A DNA stretch of 64,000 nt from JAEMQF01 sp963850525 (GTDB taxonomy: Bacteria; Pseudomonadota; Gammaproteobacteria; Burkholderiales; Burkholderiaceae_C). The stretch is from the NCBI GenBank assembly GCA_963850525.1, contig CAWKLQ010000011.1, forward strand, positions 124,001 to 188,000, in the 5' to 3' direction. The first letter of the stretch is position 1. Each line of letters begins with the position of its first letter. The position numbers and the translations under genes are program-made. Under the pieces are notes generated by a model, which searched no databases, was not told where the DNA came from, and worked only from the letters and a program-made list of their open reading frames with translations. Shown piece after piece: positions 51,133 through 59,831 of this stretch.

Positions 51133-52470
51133 TCAAAGAATATAGCGCGACAAATCCTCGTTGCGCGCCAGATCGGCGAGCCTGGCGTTCACCGTCGCGG
51201 TGTCGATGGTCACGGTCTGACCCGCCAGGTTCGGCGCCTGAAAACTCACGTCGTCGAGCAAGCGCTCCATCACCGTGGCGAGTCGCCGTGCGCCGATGTT
51301 CTCGGTGCTCTCATTCACGTCGAACGCAATTTGCGCGAGGCGCCGCACCGCGTCGGGTTGCAGTTCGAGCGTCACGCCTTCGGTGGCGAGCAAGGCCTGG
51401 TATTGCTTGACCAGGCTCGCGTGCGTGTGCATCAGGATCGCCTCGAAATCGTCGACGCCGAGCGAGGCAAGTTCCACCCGGATCGGGAAGCGCCCCTGCA
51501 GCTCGGGAATCAGGTCGCTCGGCTTGCTCATGTGAAACGCGCCCGAGGCGATGAACAGGATGTGGTCGGTTCGCACCATGCCGTGTTTCGTGTTCACGCT
51601 CGTGCCTTCGACGAGCGGCAACAGATCCCGCTGCACGCCCTGGCGCGAGACCTCAACGCCCTGGCTGTCGCTGCGCGACGTGACCTTGTCAATCTCGTCG
51701 ATAAAGACGATGCCGTTTTGTTCGGTGTTGCGCAGCGCCGCCGCCTTGATCTCGTCTTCGTTGACCAGCTTGCCGGCCTCTTCGTCGACGAGCAGCTTGT
51801 GCGCCGCGTCGATGCGCAGTTTGCGCGTTTTGCGCCGGCTGTTGCCCAGATTGGCGAACATGCCTTTGAGCTGCTCGGCCATGTCTTCCATGCCTGCCGG
51901 CCCCATGATTTCGAGAGACGGCTTGGGGTCGGCGACGTCGATTTCGATTTCCTTGTCGGCGAGCAGCCCCTCGCGCAGGCGCTTGCGCATCACCTGGCGC
52001 GCCGTGCTGTCGGTGGGTGCCGCCTGGCCCAGGCCGAAGTCGCCGCCCTGGCGCGGCGGGGGCACGAGGATGTCGAGGATGCGTTCCTCGGCGGCATCTT
52101 CGGCGCGCGTGCGCTGGCGCTGCATTTGCGATTCGCGTTCCTGCTTGACCGCCATGTCGACGAGGTCGCGAACGATCGAATCGACGTCCTTGCCGACGTA
52201 ACCGACTTCGGTGAACTTGGTCGCCTCGACCTTGATGAACGGCGCGTCGACGAGGCGCGCCAGGCGCCGCGCGATCTCGGTCTTGCCGACTCCCGTCGGG
52301 CCGATCATGAGGATGTTCTTCGGCGTGATTTCACCGCGCATCGCGCCTTCCACCTGCTGGCGCCGCCAGCGATTGCGCAGCGCAATCGCCACGGCGCGCT
52401 TGGCGCCGGCCTGGCCGACGATGTGGCGGTCCAATTCCGAGACGATCTCCTGCGGCGTCATCGAGTTCAT
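51133..52470 (-). CDS. hslU: HslU, ATPase subunit of the HslVU protease
   Basis: 445 residues (E. coli 443). AAA+ unfoldase that feeds substrates to HslV. Walker A GPTGVGKTE (about 59-67), Walker B IVFIDEIDKV (about 255), the pore loop region KVEATKFTEVGYVGKD (about 79-94), sensor residues in the later ASGAFH segment, and the C-terminal LARNEDLSRYIL that inserts into HslV. The ATG at 52470 overlaps the hslV stop (ATGA) and matches the family start MTPQEIVSELDRHIVGQ. The I domain lies between the Walker motifs, as usual. Confidence 0.96.
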   Translation of the reverse strand: MNSMTPQEIVSELDRHIVGQAGAKRAVAIALRNRWRRQQVEGAMRGEITPKNILMIGPTGVGKTEIARRLARLVDAPFIKVEATKFTEVGYVGKDVDSIVRDLVDMAVKQERESQMQRQRTRAEDAAEERILDILVPPPRQGGDFGLGQAAPTDSTARQVMRKRLREGLLADKEIEIDVADPKPSLEIMGPAGMEDMAEQLKGMFANLGNSRRKTRKLRIDAAHKLLVDEEAGKLVNEDEIKAAALRNTEQNGIVFIDEIDKVTSRSDSQGVEVSRQGVQRDLLPLVEGTSVNTKHGMVRTDHILFIASGAFHMSKPSDLIPELQGRFPIRVELASLGVDDFEAILMHTHASLVKQYQALLATEGVTLELQPDAVRRLAQIAFDVNESTENIGARRLATVMERLLDDVSFQAPNLAGQTVTIDTATVNARLADLARNEDLSRYIL

Positions 52471-53003
52471 TCGAGGATCTCGATGCTGTGCTGCTGGTTC
52501 GTGTAGATGCACAAGTCGCCGGCAATCTCCAGCGAGCGCTTCACGATGTCGTGCGCCGTCATGTCGGTGTGCGTGTGCAAGGCGCGTGCCGCCGCCTGCG
52601 CGTAGGCGCCACCCGAGCCGATGGCGATGATGCCCATCTCGGGTTCGAGCACGTCGCCATTGCCGGTGATGATGAGCGACGCATCGCGGTCCGCCACGGC
52701 GAGCATCGCCTCGAGGCGGCGCAGCACACGATCGGTGCGCCAGTCCTTGGTGAGTTCGATCGCGGCGCGAACCAGGTGCCCCTGGTGCTTTTCGAGCTTC
52801 GCTTCGAAGCGTTCGAACAGGGTGAACGCGTCCGCCGTCGCTCCGGCAAAACCCGCGAGCACCTGGTCGCGAAACAGCTTTCGCACCTTGCGCGCGCTCG
52901 CCTTGACGATCACGTTGCCGAGCGTCACCTGGCCGTCGCCGCCGAGCGCGACACTGCGGCCGCGGCGCACGCTGAGAATGGTCGTGCCGTGAAAGGTGTC
53001 CAT
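52467..53003 (-). CDS. hslV: HslV, peptidase subunit of the HslVU protease
   Basis: 178 residues. Threonine peptidase of the proteasome beta fold, forming the double hexamer chamber. The N-terminus MDTFHGTTILSVRRG shows the catalytic Thr after the processing site G6; the short extension is usual in betaproteobacteria. SARKVRKLFRDQVLAGFAGATADAFTLFERFEAKL is diagnostic. It overlaps hslU by 4 bases, and in the same orientation lies downstream of a STAS-domain gene by 76 bases. Heat-shock sigma control is expected for the family, but I do not see a certain promoter. Confidence 0.96.
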   Translation of the reverse strand: MDTFHGTTILSVRRGRSVALGGDGQVTLGNVIVKASARKVRKLFRDQVLAGFAGATADAFTLFERFEAKLEKHQGHLVRAAIELTKDWRTDRVLRRLEAMLAVADRDASLIITGNGDVLEPEMGIIAIGSGGAYAQAAARALHTHTDMTAHDIVKRSLEIAGDLCIYTNQQHSIEILE

Positions 53004-53079
53004 GCGCTGCGGGGAAGGTTAGGTTCGAGGCAAGGCGCGGCGAGGGTTTGCGCCGGGCCCGTGCCGGCGCAGGCGGTCC

Positions 53080-54753
53080 TCAGTTGGTCCGCACCTTGAC
53101 TTTGGCGTGCTCGTTGATTCCCATCGCGCCGAAGAACAGCGCCACCAGGCGGTGCGCCTCGAGGAAACACACGCTGCGGCTCTCGGTGCGGCGCGTCAGC
53201 ACCCAGTTCAGCAGGTCGCCTGCGGCGATGAAATCGACGCGGATCAGCTTCGAGCACGTCACGTTCACGAGCGCGGCGCTCTTGATGTCGTCGTCGAGTT
53301 TCTTCAAGGTCGGCGCAATGTCGCCGACCAACTGGCCCGACAACTCGACCGCAGCGACTTGCACCGACGCCTGGTCTTCGAGGGTCTGCGACTCGACGAA
53401 ACTCGTCGACACCTCGCCGATCACCGACATCGAGGGCTGCGTGGCGAGCAAGTTCGAGCCGCGGATCTGCGCCACGCACAGGGCGCGCTCCCAGGAGGGC
53501 GGCGAGACCTCGTAGGTGACGCAATAGTCGATCGCGACCTCGTCGAACTGGTCGGGGCGGTTCGCGATGCGCAGCGCGTCCAGGCGGACCCGCCAATAGG
53601 CCGGGTCGGCGTCGCGCACGCCGGTGGGGGTGGCCTCTTGCAAGACGCTGAACAGGCGTTCGCCGTTGAGCCAGTGCATGTCGAGCTTCTGCCCGATCCA
53701 CTTGCGGAACAGTTCGCTCAAGCGCGCGCAGCCTTCGGCGTCGACGCTCTTCAATTCGCTCCACTCGAACACCCAGGGCAGCGGCATCTGCAGCGTCTGC
53801 GACGCCAACTTCGCGACGGCGTCGGCGTCGACCACGGCCGGGCACACCCAACCGATCTGCCCCGCCACCCGGCTGCCGGCGGGTTCATCCGACACCGATT
53901 CGGCAACCATCTTGGGCATCGAGAACCACTGCGGCGACGACCAGCCGAACTGCTGCGCGTAGTCCATCGCCAGGCTTTCGAACTTGTGCTGCTGGCCGGT
54001 CGCGCGGTACAGGTCGAACAGGACCAGCCAGGTCTCGGCGTTTTGTTCGCGCGCGCCGCCCTGGCCGACGAGGGCGCCGAGCGCGTTTTCGCACTGTTCG
54101 AAATCGGCGTTGGCAAACGCGATGACGGCCTCGTCCAAGTCCGGGTCGTGCGTCACCTCGCTGGCTTCGGCGGCGAAGGGCTTGGCCATCGCCGCCGTGC
54201 CGACGTTGACGTTGAGCGACTGGCCGGCCTGCGCCCTCTCCGGTGCTGCCACCGGTTCCGGCGCAGGTCTCGCGGCGCTGCTGCGCGCCGCGGCTGCAGG
54301 GGCGGGTGCGCGCGCTGCGGCCGGCGCCGCGGCGGGAGCGCGCGCGGGCGTGCTGAAGTAGTCGTTGGAGCGGCGCGGCGAGCCGGAGTAACCGTCGCCC
54401 ACCATTTGCTGTTCGATCTGGTCGATCTTCGCCTTGACGCCGCTGTCGGGCTTGGCGCCGTCGGAGGCGCGCACTTCCGAATCGTCGTTGCGCGAATTTC
54501 CCGCCAGCGCGGCGAGCTGGTCGCCCGTGAGGCCTTCGCGACGCACCTGGCGCAGCATGTCGAGCTCGCGTTTGCGCACGAAGTCGTTGCGCCGTTTGCG
54601 CTCGATCATCGACTTCAATTCAGACTTGGCGGTCTCCGCCTCGCGCGCCAAATCGCTGCGCGAAGCCAGGTCAGTCCACTCCGTGCCCGGATTGGCGACG
54701 AACTTCACCATCTTGCGAAAAAAACTCGGGCCGTCTTTGGGTTGTTCCGCCAT
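53080..54753 (-). CDS. large STAS-domain protein of unknown function
   Basis: 557 residues. ATG at 54753 gives MAEQPKDGPSFFRKMVKFVANPGTEW; an upstream ATG exists at 54786. Residues ~12-90 are charged and helical (SELKSMIERKRRNDFVRKRELDMLRQVRREGLTGDQLAALAG), followed by an Ala/Pro-rich linker (about 140-180). A helical repeat-like middle follows (ENAETWLVLFDLYRATGQQHKFESLAMDYAQQF). The C-terminal part resembles STAS-type anti-anti-sigma or binding folds, particularly SKLIRVDFIAAGDLLNWVLTRRTESRSVCFLEAHRLVALFFGAMGI (about 505-550), with an earlier analogous stretch near 350 (EWSELKSVDAEGCARLSELFRKW). A structural or regulatory role between dksA and hslV is inferred only from context. Confidence 0.7.
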   Translation of the reverse strand: MAEQPKDGPSFFRKMVKFVANPGTEWTDLASRSDLAREAETAKSELKSMIERKRRNDFVRKRELDMLRQVRREGLTGDQLAALAGNSRNDDSEVRASDGAKPDSGVKAKIDQIEQQMVGDGYSGSPRRSNDYFSTPARAPAAAPAAARAPAPAAAARSSAARPAPEPVAAPERAQAGQSLNVNVGTAAMAKPFAAEASEVTHDPDLDEAVIAFANADFEQCENALGALVGQGGAREQNAETWLVLFDLYRATGQQHKFESLAMDYAQQFGWSSPQWFSMPKMVAESVSDEPAGSRVAGQIGWVCPAVVDADAVAKLASQTLQMPLPWVFEWSELKSVDAEGCARLSELFRKWIGQKLDMHWLNGERLFSVLQEATPTGVRDADPAYWRVRLDALRIANRPDQFDEVAIDYCVTYEVSPPSWERALCVAQIRGSNLLATQPSMSVIGEVSTSFVESQTLEDQASVQVAAVELSGQLVGDIAPTLKKLDDDIKSAALVNVTCSKLIRVDFIAAGDLLNWVLTRRTESRSVCFLEAHRLVALFFGAMGINEHAKVKVRTN

Positions 54754-54819
54754 GGCGAGGTCTGGGTTCGACGCTGGGGGAATCAAATGCCGTACAGGCA
54801 GTGCCGGGGGCCGCGGCGA

Positions 54820-55824
54820 TCAGTCGCCGAACATTTTTTGCTTGAGTTCACGCCGTTGCTGCGCCTCCAGGGACAGTGTAGCGGTCGGTCGTGCAATCAA
54901 GCGCCCCAATCCTATGGGTTCGCCGGTTTCATCACAGAAACCGTACTCGCCGGCCTCGATTCGCGTGAGCGACTGCGAGATCTTCTTGAGCAGCTTGCGT
55001 TCCCGGTCGCGGGTTCGCAGCTCCAGGGCGTGCTCTTCCTCGATCGTCGCCCGGTCGGCCGGGTCGGGAACGATCGACGTGTCTTCGCGCAAGTGCTCGG
55101 TGGTTGCGCCGGCGTTGCTCAGCAAACTGTCTTTCAGCGCCTGCAGCGTGCGCCGGAAAAACTCGAGCTGCTTGTCGTTCATGTACTCGGCTTCCGGCAT
55201 CGCCAGGACTTCGGCTTCCGTCAGGTCGCGCCCGGACTTGGTCTTCCACGCATTCGCCAGCTTCGGGTCGGCCACGTGCACCGGGCGCGGCGTGTCGAGC
55301 TCGACTTGCGCCATCTGGCGCGTGGGGGGCCGCGGCGGCGCAAACCGGTCCGCAAAGCGCGACGTCGGCGGGGGCAAGGGGGCCTGCGCCGGAACCGCAT
55401 TCGCCCGCGCCGCAGCGCGACTCGACAGGCGCTTGGGCGGGGCGGGGGCAACCGGCGCGACGGACGCCACTTTGCCTGGGGATTGGGTCATGGATTCGCC
55501 TGCTTTATGAGAAATGGGTTTGGGCGCGGCCGCGCTGGACGCTGCCGCCTTGGGTGCAGGCTTGGACTTTGCTGGCGCTGCCGCCGGCTTGGCCGCCGCG
55601 GCTTTCGCTGCGGGTTGGGCTGAGGGCTTTGCGCTCGGTTTTGCGCCGGCTTTTTTTGCCGGCGCAGCGGGTGGGGTCACTTTCTTGGCAACCGCTGTCG
55701 GTTTCTTCGCCGCGGCCGCTTTCTTGACCTTTGTCGGCACGGGCGCCGGCTTCTTGACCGCAGCGCTCGCTCTTTTTGCGGCAGGTTTCTTGCCAGTCGT
55801 CTTTGGGGTCGGTTTATTGCTCAA
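54820..55824 (-). CDS. dksA: DksA-type regulator with long Lys/Ala/Pro-rich N-terminal extension
   Basis: 334 residues. The C-terminal ~130 are DksA: KLEFFRRTLQALKDSLLSNAGATTEHLRED, a coiled coil with acidic tip (DPADRATIEEEHALELRTRDRERKLLKKI), then YGFCDETGEPIGLGRLIARPTATLSLEAQQRREL. DksA binds the RNA polymerase secondary channel and works with ppGpp. Only one Cys of the usual zinc finger remains (FCDETG, LSLEAQ), so metal binding is probably lost, as in cysteine-poor DksA2-like forms. Residues 1-200 are a histone-H1-like Lys/Ala/Pro extension (KKPAAKRASAAVKKPA). The TTG start at 55824 follows AAGGAG by 7 bases; no ATG fits the extension. Confidence 0.85.
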   Translation of the reverse strand: MSNKPTPKTTGKKPAAKRASAAVKKPAPVPTKVKKAAAAKKPTAVAKKVTPPAAPAKKAGAKPSAKPSAQPAAKAAAAKPAAAPAKSKPAPKAAASSAAAPKPISHKAGESMTQSPGKVASVAPVAPAPPKRLSSRAAARANAVPAQAPLPPPTSRFADRFAPPRPPTRQMAQVELDTPRPVHVADPKLANAWKTKSGRDLTEAEVLAMPEAEYMNDKQLEFFRRTLQALKDSLLSNAGATTEHLREDTSIVPDPADRATIEEEHALELRTRDRERKLLKKISQSLTRIEAGEYGFCDETGEPIGLGRLIARPTATLSLEAQQRRELKQKMFGD

Positions 55825-55980
55825 GTGACTCTCCTTGCAGCGGCGCATGCCCTCTGTGCGAGGGTTTTCGCCGAGGCGGCGCGGCTTTGGCGGCGGCGGA
55901 TTGTATCCACGGCGTTGTGCGGCACCGGCGCCCCGCGCGCCCACGGCGCCAAATGCTGCGCGATTCGATCGCTCAGCGGG

Positions 55981-57021
55981 TCAGGCCAGGCACTGCTCAA
56001 GCCCCTGCAAAAAGATCTCGCGCGGCAAATCGAGGCCGATGAAGACCATTTTGCTGTTTTTCTTCTCGCCGGGCATCCATTTCGGCCCGAGGTCGCTGCC
56101 CATCAGCTGGTGCACGCCCTGGAATATGACTTTGCGATCGGTGCCCTTCATGTTCAGCACGCCCTTGTAGCGCAGCATCTTCGGGCCATACACCTGGACG
56201 ATGGAGCCCAGGAAGTCTTCCAGTTTCGCCGGGTTGAAGGCCTTGTCGGAGCGGAACACGAAAGACTTCACGTCGTCGTCGTGCGCATGGTGGTGCGGGT
56301 GGTCGCAGTGTTCGCCGTGTTCATGGTCGTGGTCGTGATGCGCGTGGTCGTGTTCGGCAGCGCTCAGGAATTCCGGGTCGATGTCGAGCTTGGCGTTCAG
56401 GTTGAAGCCGTGCAGGTCGAACACCTCGGTCAGCGGCACGTCGCCGAAGTTGACGCGGCGTTGCGCGGCGCGCGGATTCATGTGCCTGACGCGGTGCGCC
56501 AGCGCGTCCATCACTGAGGCGTCCACGAGATCGGCCTTGCTGATGAAAATCTGGTCGGCGAAACCCACCTGGCGCCGCGCTTCCTGGCGCGTGTCGAGCT
56601 GGGCGTCGCCGTGTTTGGCGTCGACCAGCGTCAGGATCGAGTCGAGCAGGTAACTCTCGGCGATTTCGTCGTCCATGAAAAACGTCTGCGCCACCGGCCC
56701 CGGGTCGGCCAGGCCGGTCGTCTCGATGACGACGCGGTCGAAGTGAAGTTCGCCCTTGCGGCGCTTTTCCGCCAGGTCGGACAAGGTGGTGCGCAAGTCT
56801 TCGCGGATCGAGCAGCAGACGCAGCCGTTGTTCAGCTGGATGATCTGCTCCTTGCTGTCTTGCACGAGGATTTCGTTGTCGATGTTCTCGTCGCCGAATT
56901 CGTTTTCGATGACGGCGATTTTCTGGCCGTGCGCCTCGCTGAGGACACGCTTGAGCAAGGTCGTCTTGCCCGAGCCCAGAAAGCCGGTGAGGATGGTGGC
57001 GGGGATGAGGCCAGGGTTCAT
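55981..57021 (-). CDS. CobW/COG0523-family metal-handling GTPase
   Basis: 346 residues. G3E P-loop GTPase thought to insert or allocate metals, often zinc. Walker A GFLGSGKTT at residues 13-21, metal-binding CVCC at 67-70 (NNGCVCCSIRED), SKADLVD guanine motif near 180, and the histidine-rich metal-binding stretch HDHAHHDHDHEHGEHCDHPH (about 231-250). Length is typical. The start at 57021 puts Walker A in place. It is divergent from corC, with a gap of ~220 bases. No Zur-like site is certain there. The metal may be zinc, cobalt or nickel. Confidence 0.9.
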   Translation of the reverse strand: MNPGLIPATILTGFLGSGKTTLLKRVLSEAHGQKIAVIENEFGDENIDNEILVQDSKEQIIQLNNGCVCCSIREDLRTTLSDLAEKRRKGELHFDRVVIETTGLADPGPVAQTFFMDDEIAESYLLDSILTLVDAKHGDAQLDTRQEARRQVGFADQIFISKADLVDASVMDALAHRVRHMNPRAAQRRVNFGDVPLTEVFDLHGFNLNAKLDIDPEFLSAAEHDHAHHDHDHEHGEHCDHPHHHAHDDDVKSFVFRSDKAFNPAKLEDFLGSIVQVYGPKMLRYKGVLNMKGTDRKVIFQGVHQLMGSDLGPKWMPGEKKNSKMVFIGLDLPREIFLQGLEQCLA

Positions 57022-57088
57022 GGGCGAATCCGTTTCGAGGGCTAAGGGGGCGGCGCTGTCGGTTTGCACCGGCGCTCTCGCCAAACGT

Positions 57089-57103
57089 GCCCGATTGTCG
57101 GGC
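57089..57103. promoter_or_regulatory. short hairpin between cobW-like gene and corC
   Basis: GCCCGATTGTCGGGC is a 6-base-arm inverted repeat with a 3-base spacer in the divergent region, 68 bases upstream of the CobW-like start. It could be a minor operator or simply GC-rich chance. A metal regulator would be logical given the GTPase, but the sequence does not match a Zur consensus I know. Confidence 0.2.
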
Positions 57104-57242
57104 AGCTCCAGCGCGAGCCCCATCATTTGGGGGTCGGTGACTGTGGTTCAAGGGCGCCGGTGTGTCAAGGCGTCGCCCAATTTTCGGCGGTTCCGCGCAT
57201 CGAGTAAGCTCCACGTCTGCCCACAACACGTCGCAAGGCGCG

Positions 57243-58145
57243 ATGTCAGAGCCCCACCCAGGTCGAACTTCCCGCGAAAAACCTGCATCGACGCAGGCCG
57301 ACAGGCGCAGCCTGTTTCAAAAGCTCGTGGAGTTTGTTTCGCCCGGGCCGGACTCGCGCAACGAGTTGATCGAGACCCTCGCCGACGCCGAAAACCGCGA
57401 ACTCATCGCGCCCGAGTCGCGCATGATGCTCGAAGGCGTGATCCGCATGGCGGACCTGACCGCCGGCGACGTGATGGTCGCCGCGCCGCACATGGACCAG
57501 CTCGACATCGACGCACCCTACGAAGAGTTGCTGCACGAGGTGATCACGACCGGCCACTCGCGTTTTCCGGTGTTCGAAGGCCAGCGCCACAACGTCATCG
57601 GCATCCTGCTCGCCAAAGACCTGCTCAAAGTGCAGCGCTCCCCCGACCTGAGCTTGCGCACGCTGCTGCGCCCGGCGGTGTTCGTTCCCGAGTCGAAAGG
57701 CCTGAACGAGCTGCTGCGCGACTTTCGCGCGAACCGCAATCACCTGGCGATCGTCATCGACGAATTCGGCAACACGGCGGGCCTGATCACGATCGAAGAC
57801 GTGCTGGAAGAGATCGTCGGCGAGATCGAAGACGAATTCGACGACAAGGACGGCGAGTCGGGCATCTACACGCTGGCCGACGGCAGCCAGCGCGTCGCCG
57901 GCGACACCGGCATCGACGCAGTGAATCACGCTTTCGGCGTGACGCTGCCGACCGATGAATTCGCGACGATCGGCGGCCTGGTCGCGCAGGAACTCGGCCA
58001 CGTGCCGCGGCGCGGCGAGTCGACCCAAGTCGGGCCGCTGCTGTTCCACGTGATGCTGACGCGCGGCGGCGCGGTGCGCTGGTTCAAGGTGACGCGCGCA
58101 CCCGAAGCTGCAGCTCAGCCCACGCGCCAAGCCAAGACCGCTTGA
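57243..58145 (+). CDS. corC: CorC/HlyC-family CBS-domain protein
   Basis: 300 residues with paired CBS domains (about 75-205: DVMVAAPHMDQLDIDAPYEELLHEVITTGHSRFPVFEGQRHNVIGILLAKDLL, then ELLRDFRANRNHLAIVIDEFGNTAGLITIEDVLEEIVGEIEDEFD) and a C-terminal CorC_HlyC domain. No membrane domain, so it is the cytoplasmic CorC type linked to magnesium and cobalt efflux. Its stop overlaps the earliest possible start of lnt. The corC-lnt pair is conserved through proteobacteria and often preceded by ybeZ-ybeY, which are absent here. Start ATG at 57243. Confidence 0.92.
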   Translation: MSEPHPGRTSREKPASTQADRRSLFQKLVEFVSPGPDSRNELIETLADAENRELIAPESRMMLEGVIRMADLTAGDVMVAAPHMDQLDIDAPYEELLHEVITTGHSRFPVFEGQRHNVIGILLAKDLLKVQRSPDLSLRTLLRPAVFVPESKGLNELLRDFRANRNHLAIVIDEFGNTAGLITIEDVLEEIVGEIEDEFDDKDGESGIYTLADGSQRVAGDTGIDAVNHAFGVTLPTDEFATIGGLVAQELGHVPRRGESTQVGPLLFHVMLTRGGAVRWFKVTRAPEAAAQPTRQAKTA

Positions 58146-58150
58146 CGCCG

Positions 58151-59701
58151 ATGAGCGGGCAGCGCGTCCCGGGCGCCCCGCGGGATTCCGTCTCCTGGCC
58201 GCTGGGGCTGGAATGTCTTGGCGTCGCTGTGCTCGGCGCAGCGCACAGCCTGCCGTTCGTCCACACCGCTGCGTGGCCGCTGCAACTGCTGTGCGTGGCC
58301 TTGTTCGCCTGGCGCCTGGCCAACGCAACCCCGGCGCGCGCGGCGCTGCTCGGCTGGGCGTTTGCGACTGCCTGGCTCACCTGCGGCATCTGGTGGCTCT
58401 TCGTCAGCATGCATTTTTACGGCGGTCTGCCCTCGTGGATGGCGGCGCTTGCGGTGCTTCTACTTTGCGCTTTCATGGCGCTGTTCCTCGGCGGGGCGGC
58501 TGCGATGTTCGCGCGTTACCGGCGCGGCCAGGTGGCGCATGACACGCTGCTGTTTGCCGCCGGCTGGGTTCTTGCCGAGCTGACGCGTGGCCTGCTTTTT
58601 ACCGGCTTGCCGTGGGTGGCGAGCGGCTACGCGCACGTCGACTCGCCGCTGGCGGCGCTTGCGCCGTGGCTCGGCGTCTACGGAGTGGGCGGCGTCGCCG
58701 CAGCGCTCGCGGCCGCACCGGCCTTGGGCGCAGGCGCCCTGTCGTCGCGCGCGAAGCGGCTCTTTGGCAGCGTCATCGTGCTCGCGGCGCTTGCGCTCGC
58801 GCCGCTGCCGCAATTCACCCAGGCGGCCGGGACGCTCAGCGTCGCGCTGCTGCAAGGCAACGTGCCACAAAACGAGAAGTTCTCGCTCGAACACGTGCCG
58901 TCCGCGCTGGCGTGGACACGCGCGCAACTGCTCGCCGCGCGTGCCGACCTCGTCGTGGGCGCGGAAACCGTGATCCCGCTGCTGCCCCAACAGCTCGACC
59001 CGCTGTGGTGGCAACCCCTGCTCGAGCACTTTCGCGAGCCCGGTCGCGCCGCGCTGGTGGGTCTGCCCTTGGGCGACGAGGCCCAGGGCTACACGAATTC
59101 CGCTGCGGGAATCGCCGCGCACACCGCAGCGCTTCCCGAAGGCTTTTACCGCTACGACAAACACCACCTCGTTCCCTTCGGCGAGGTGATCCCGCCGCTC
59201 TTCAAGTGGTTCGTTCGCCTGATGGACATTCCGCTGGGCGACTTCAAGCGCGGCGCGCTCGTGGCGCCGTCGTTTGTCGTCAAGGGCGAACGCATCGCGC
59301 CGAACATCTGCTACGAAGACCTGTTCGGCGAAGAACTCGCGGCGCGCTTCACCGACCCGGCCAATGCGCCGACGATCCTCGCGAACCTGAGCAACATCGG
59401 CTGGTTCGGGCAGACCATCGCGGTGGCGCAGCACCTGAACATTTCGCGCATGCGCACGCTCGAATTGCAGCGCCCGATGCTGCGTGCGACGAACACCGGC
59501 GCGACTGCCGTGATCGACCATCGCGGCCAGGTCACGCACCTGCTTGCCCCGCACACGCAGGGCGTGCTGCAGGGCGAGGTGCAAGGGCGCAGCGGCGTGA
59601 CGCCGTTCGCGCGCTGGGCGGGCGTTGCAGGCCAGTGGCCACTGGTTGGGCTCGCGCTGCTGGTGTGCCTGACGCTGGCTCGACGGCGCAAGCCCGTGTA
59701 A
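58151..59701 (+). CDS. lnt: apolipoprotein N-acyltransferase
   Basis: 516 residues, six to seven membrane helices around a periplasmic nitrilase-like domain. Transfers the third acyl chain from phospholipid to the N-terminal Cys of lipoproteins in the inner membrane. The catalytic triad is visible at E272 (VGAETVIPLLPQ), K337 (RYDKHHLVPFGE) and C387 (NICYEDLFGEE), matching E. coli E267, K335 and C387. ATG at 58151; a TTG at 58142 overlapping the corC stop is an alternative. The following gap carries hairpins, the expected terminator. Confidence 0.95.
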   Translation: MSGQRVPGAPRDSVSWPLGLECLGVAVLGAAHSLPFVHTAAWPLQLLCVALFAWRLANATPARAALLGWAFATAWLTCGIWWLFVSMHFYGGLPSWMAALAVLLLCAFMALFLGGAAAMFARYRRGQVAHDTLLFAAGWVLAELTRGLLFTGLPWVASGYAHVDSPLAALAPWLGVYGVGGVAAALAAAPALGAGALSSRAKRLFGSVIVLAALALAPLPQFTQAAGTLSVALLQGNVPQNEKFSLEHVPSALAWTRAQLLAARADLVVGAETVIPLLPQQLDPLWWQPLLEHFREPGRAALVGLPLGDEAQGYTNSAAGIAAHTAALPEGFYRYDKHHLVPFGEVIPPLFKWFVRLMDIPLGDFKRGALVAPSFVVKGERIAPNICYEDLFGEELAARFTDPANAPTILANLSNIGWFGQTIAVAQHLNISRMRTLELQRPMLRATNTGATAVIDHRGQVTHLLAPHTQGVLQGEVQGRSGVTPFARWAGVAGQWPLVGLALLVCLTLARRRKPV

Positions 59702-59750
59702 CGCAGGGTTGGCGCGCTGACCGGGCGCTGCCGGCGTTCTCAGCGCGTCT

Positions 59751-59809
59751 CAAGGAAATGTGGCTTTGCCACTTTCCTTGATCCCCGCGGGGGACGGCCG
59801 GCTTCGGCC
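59751..59809. terminator. hairpins between convergent lnt and deacylase genes
   Basis: The first stem-loop (59751-59780) pairs CAAGGAAATGTGGC with GCCACTTTCCTTG through a single bulged T and a TTT loop. The second (59796-59809) is GGCCGGCTTCGGCC. Neither has a long T run on the lnt strand. The position after lnt and before the end of a convergent gene suits a bidirectional terminator. Confidence 0.6.
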
Positions 59810-59831
59810 GGCCTTGGGGCGCTCAGAACCT

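Noticed and set aside
54753..54786. Upstream ATG at 54786 as the start of the STAS-like protein
   Set aside because: It adds MIPPASNPDLA with no ribosome binding site; the ATG at 54753 starts a more typical N-terminus.
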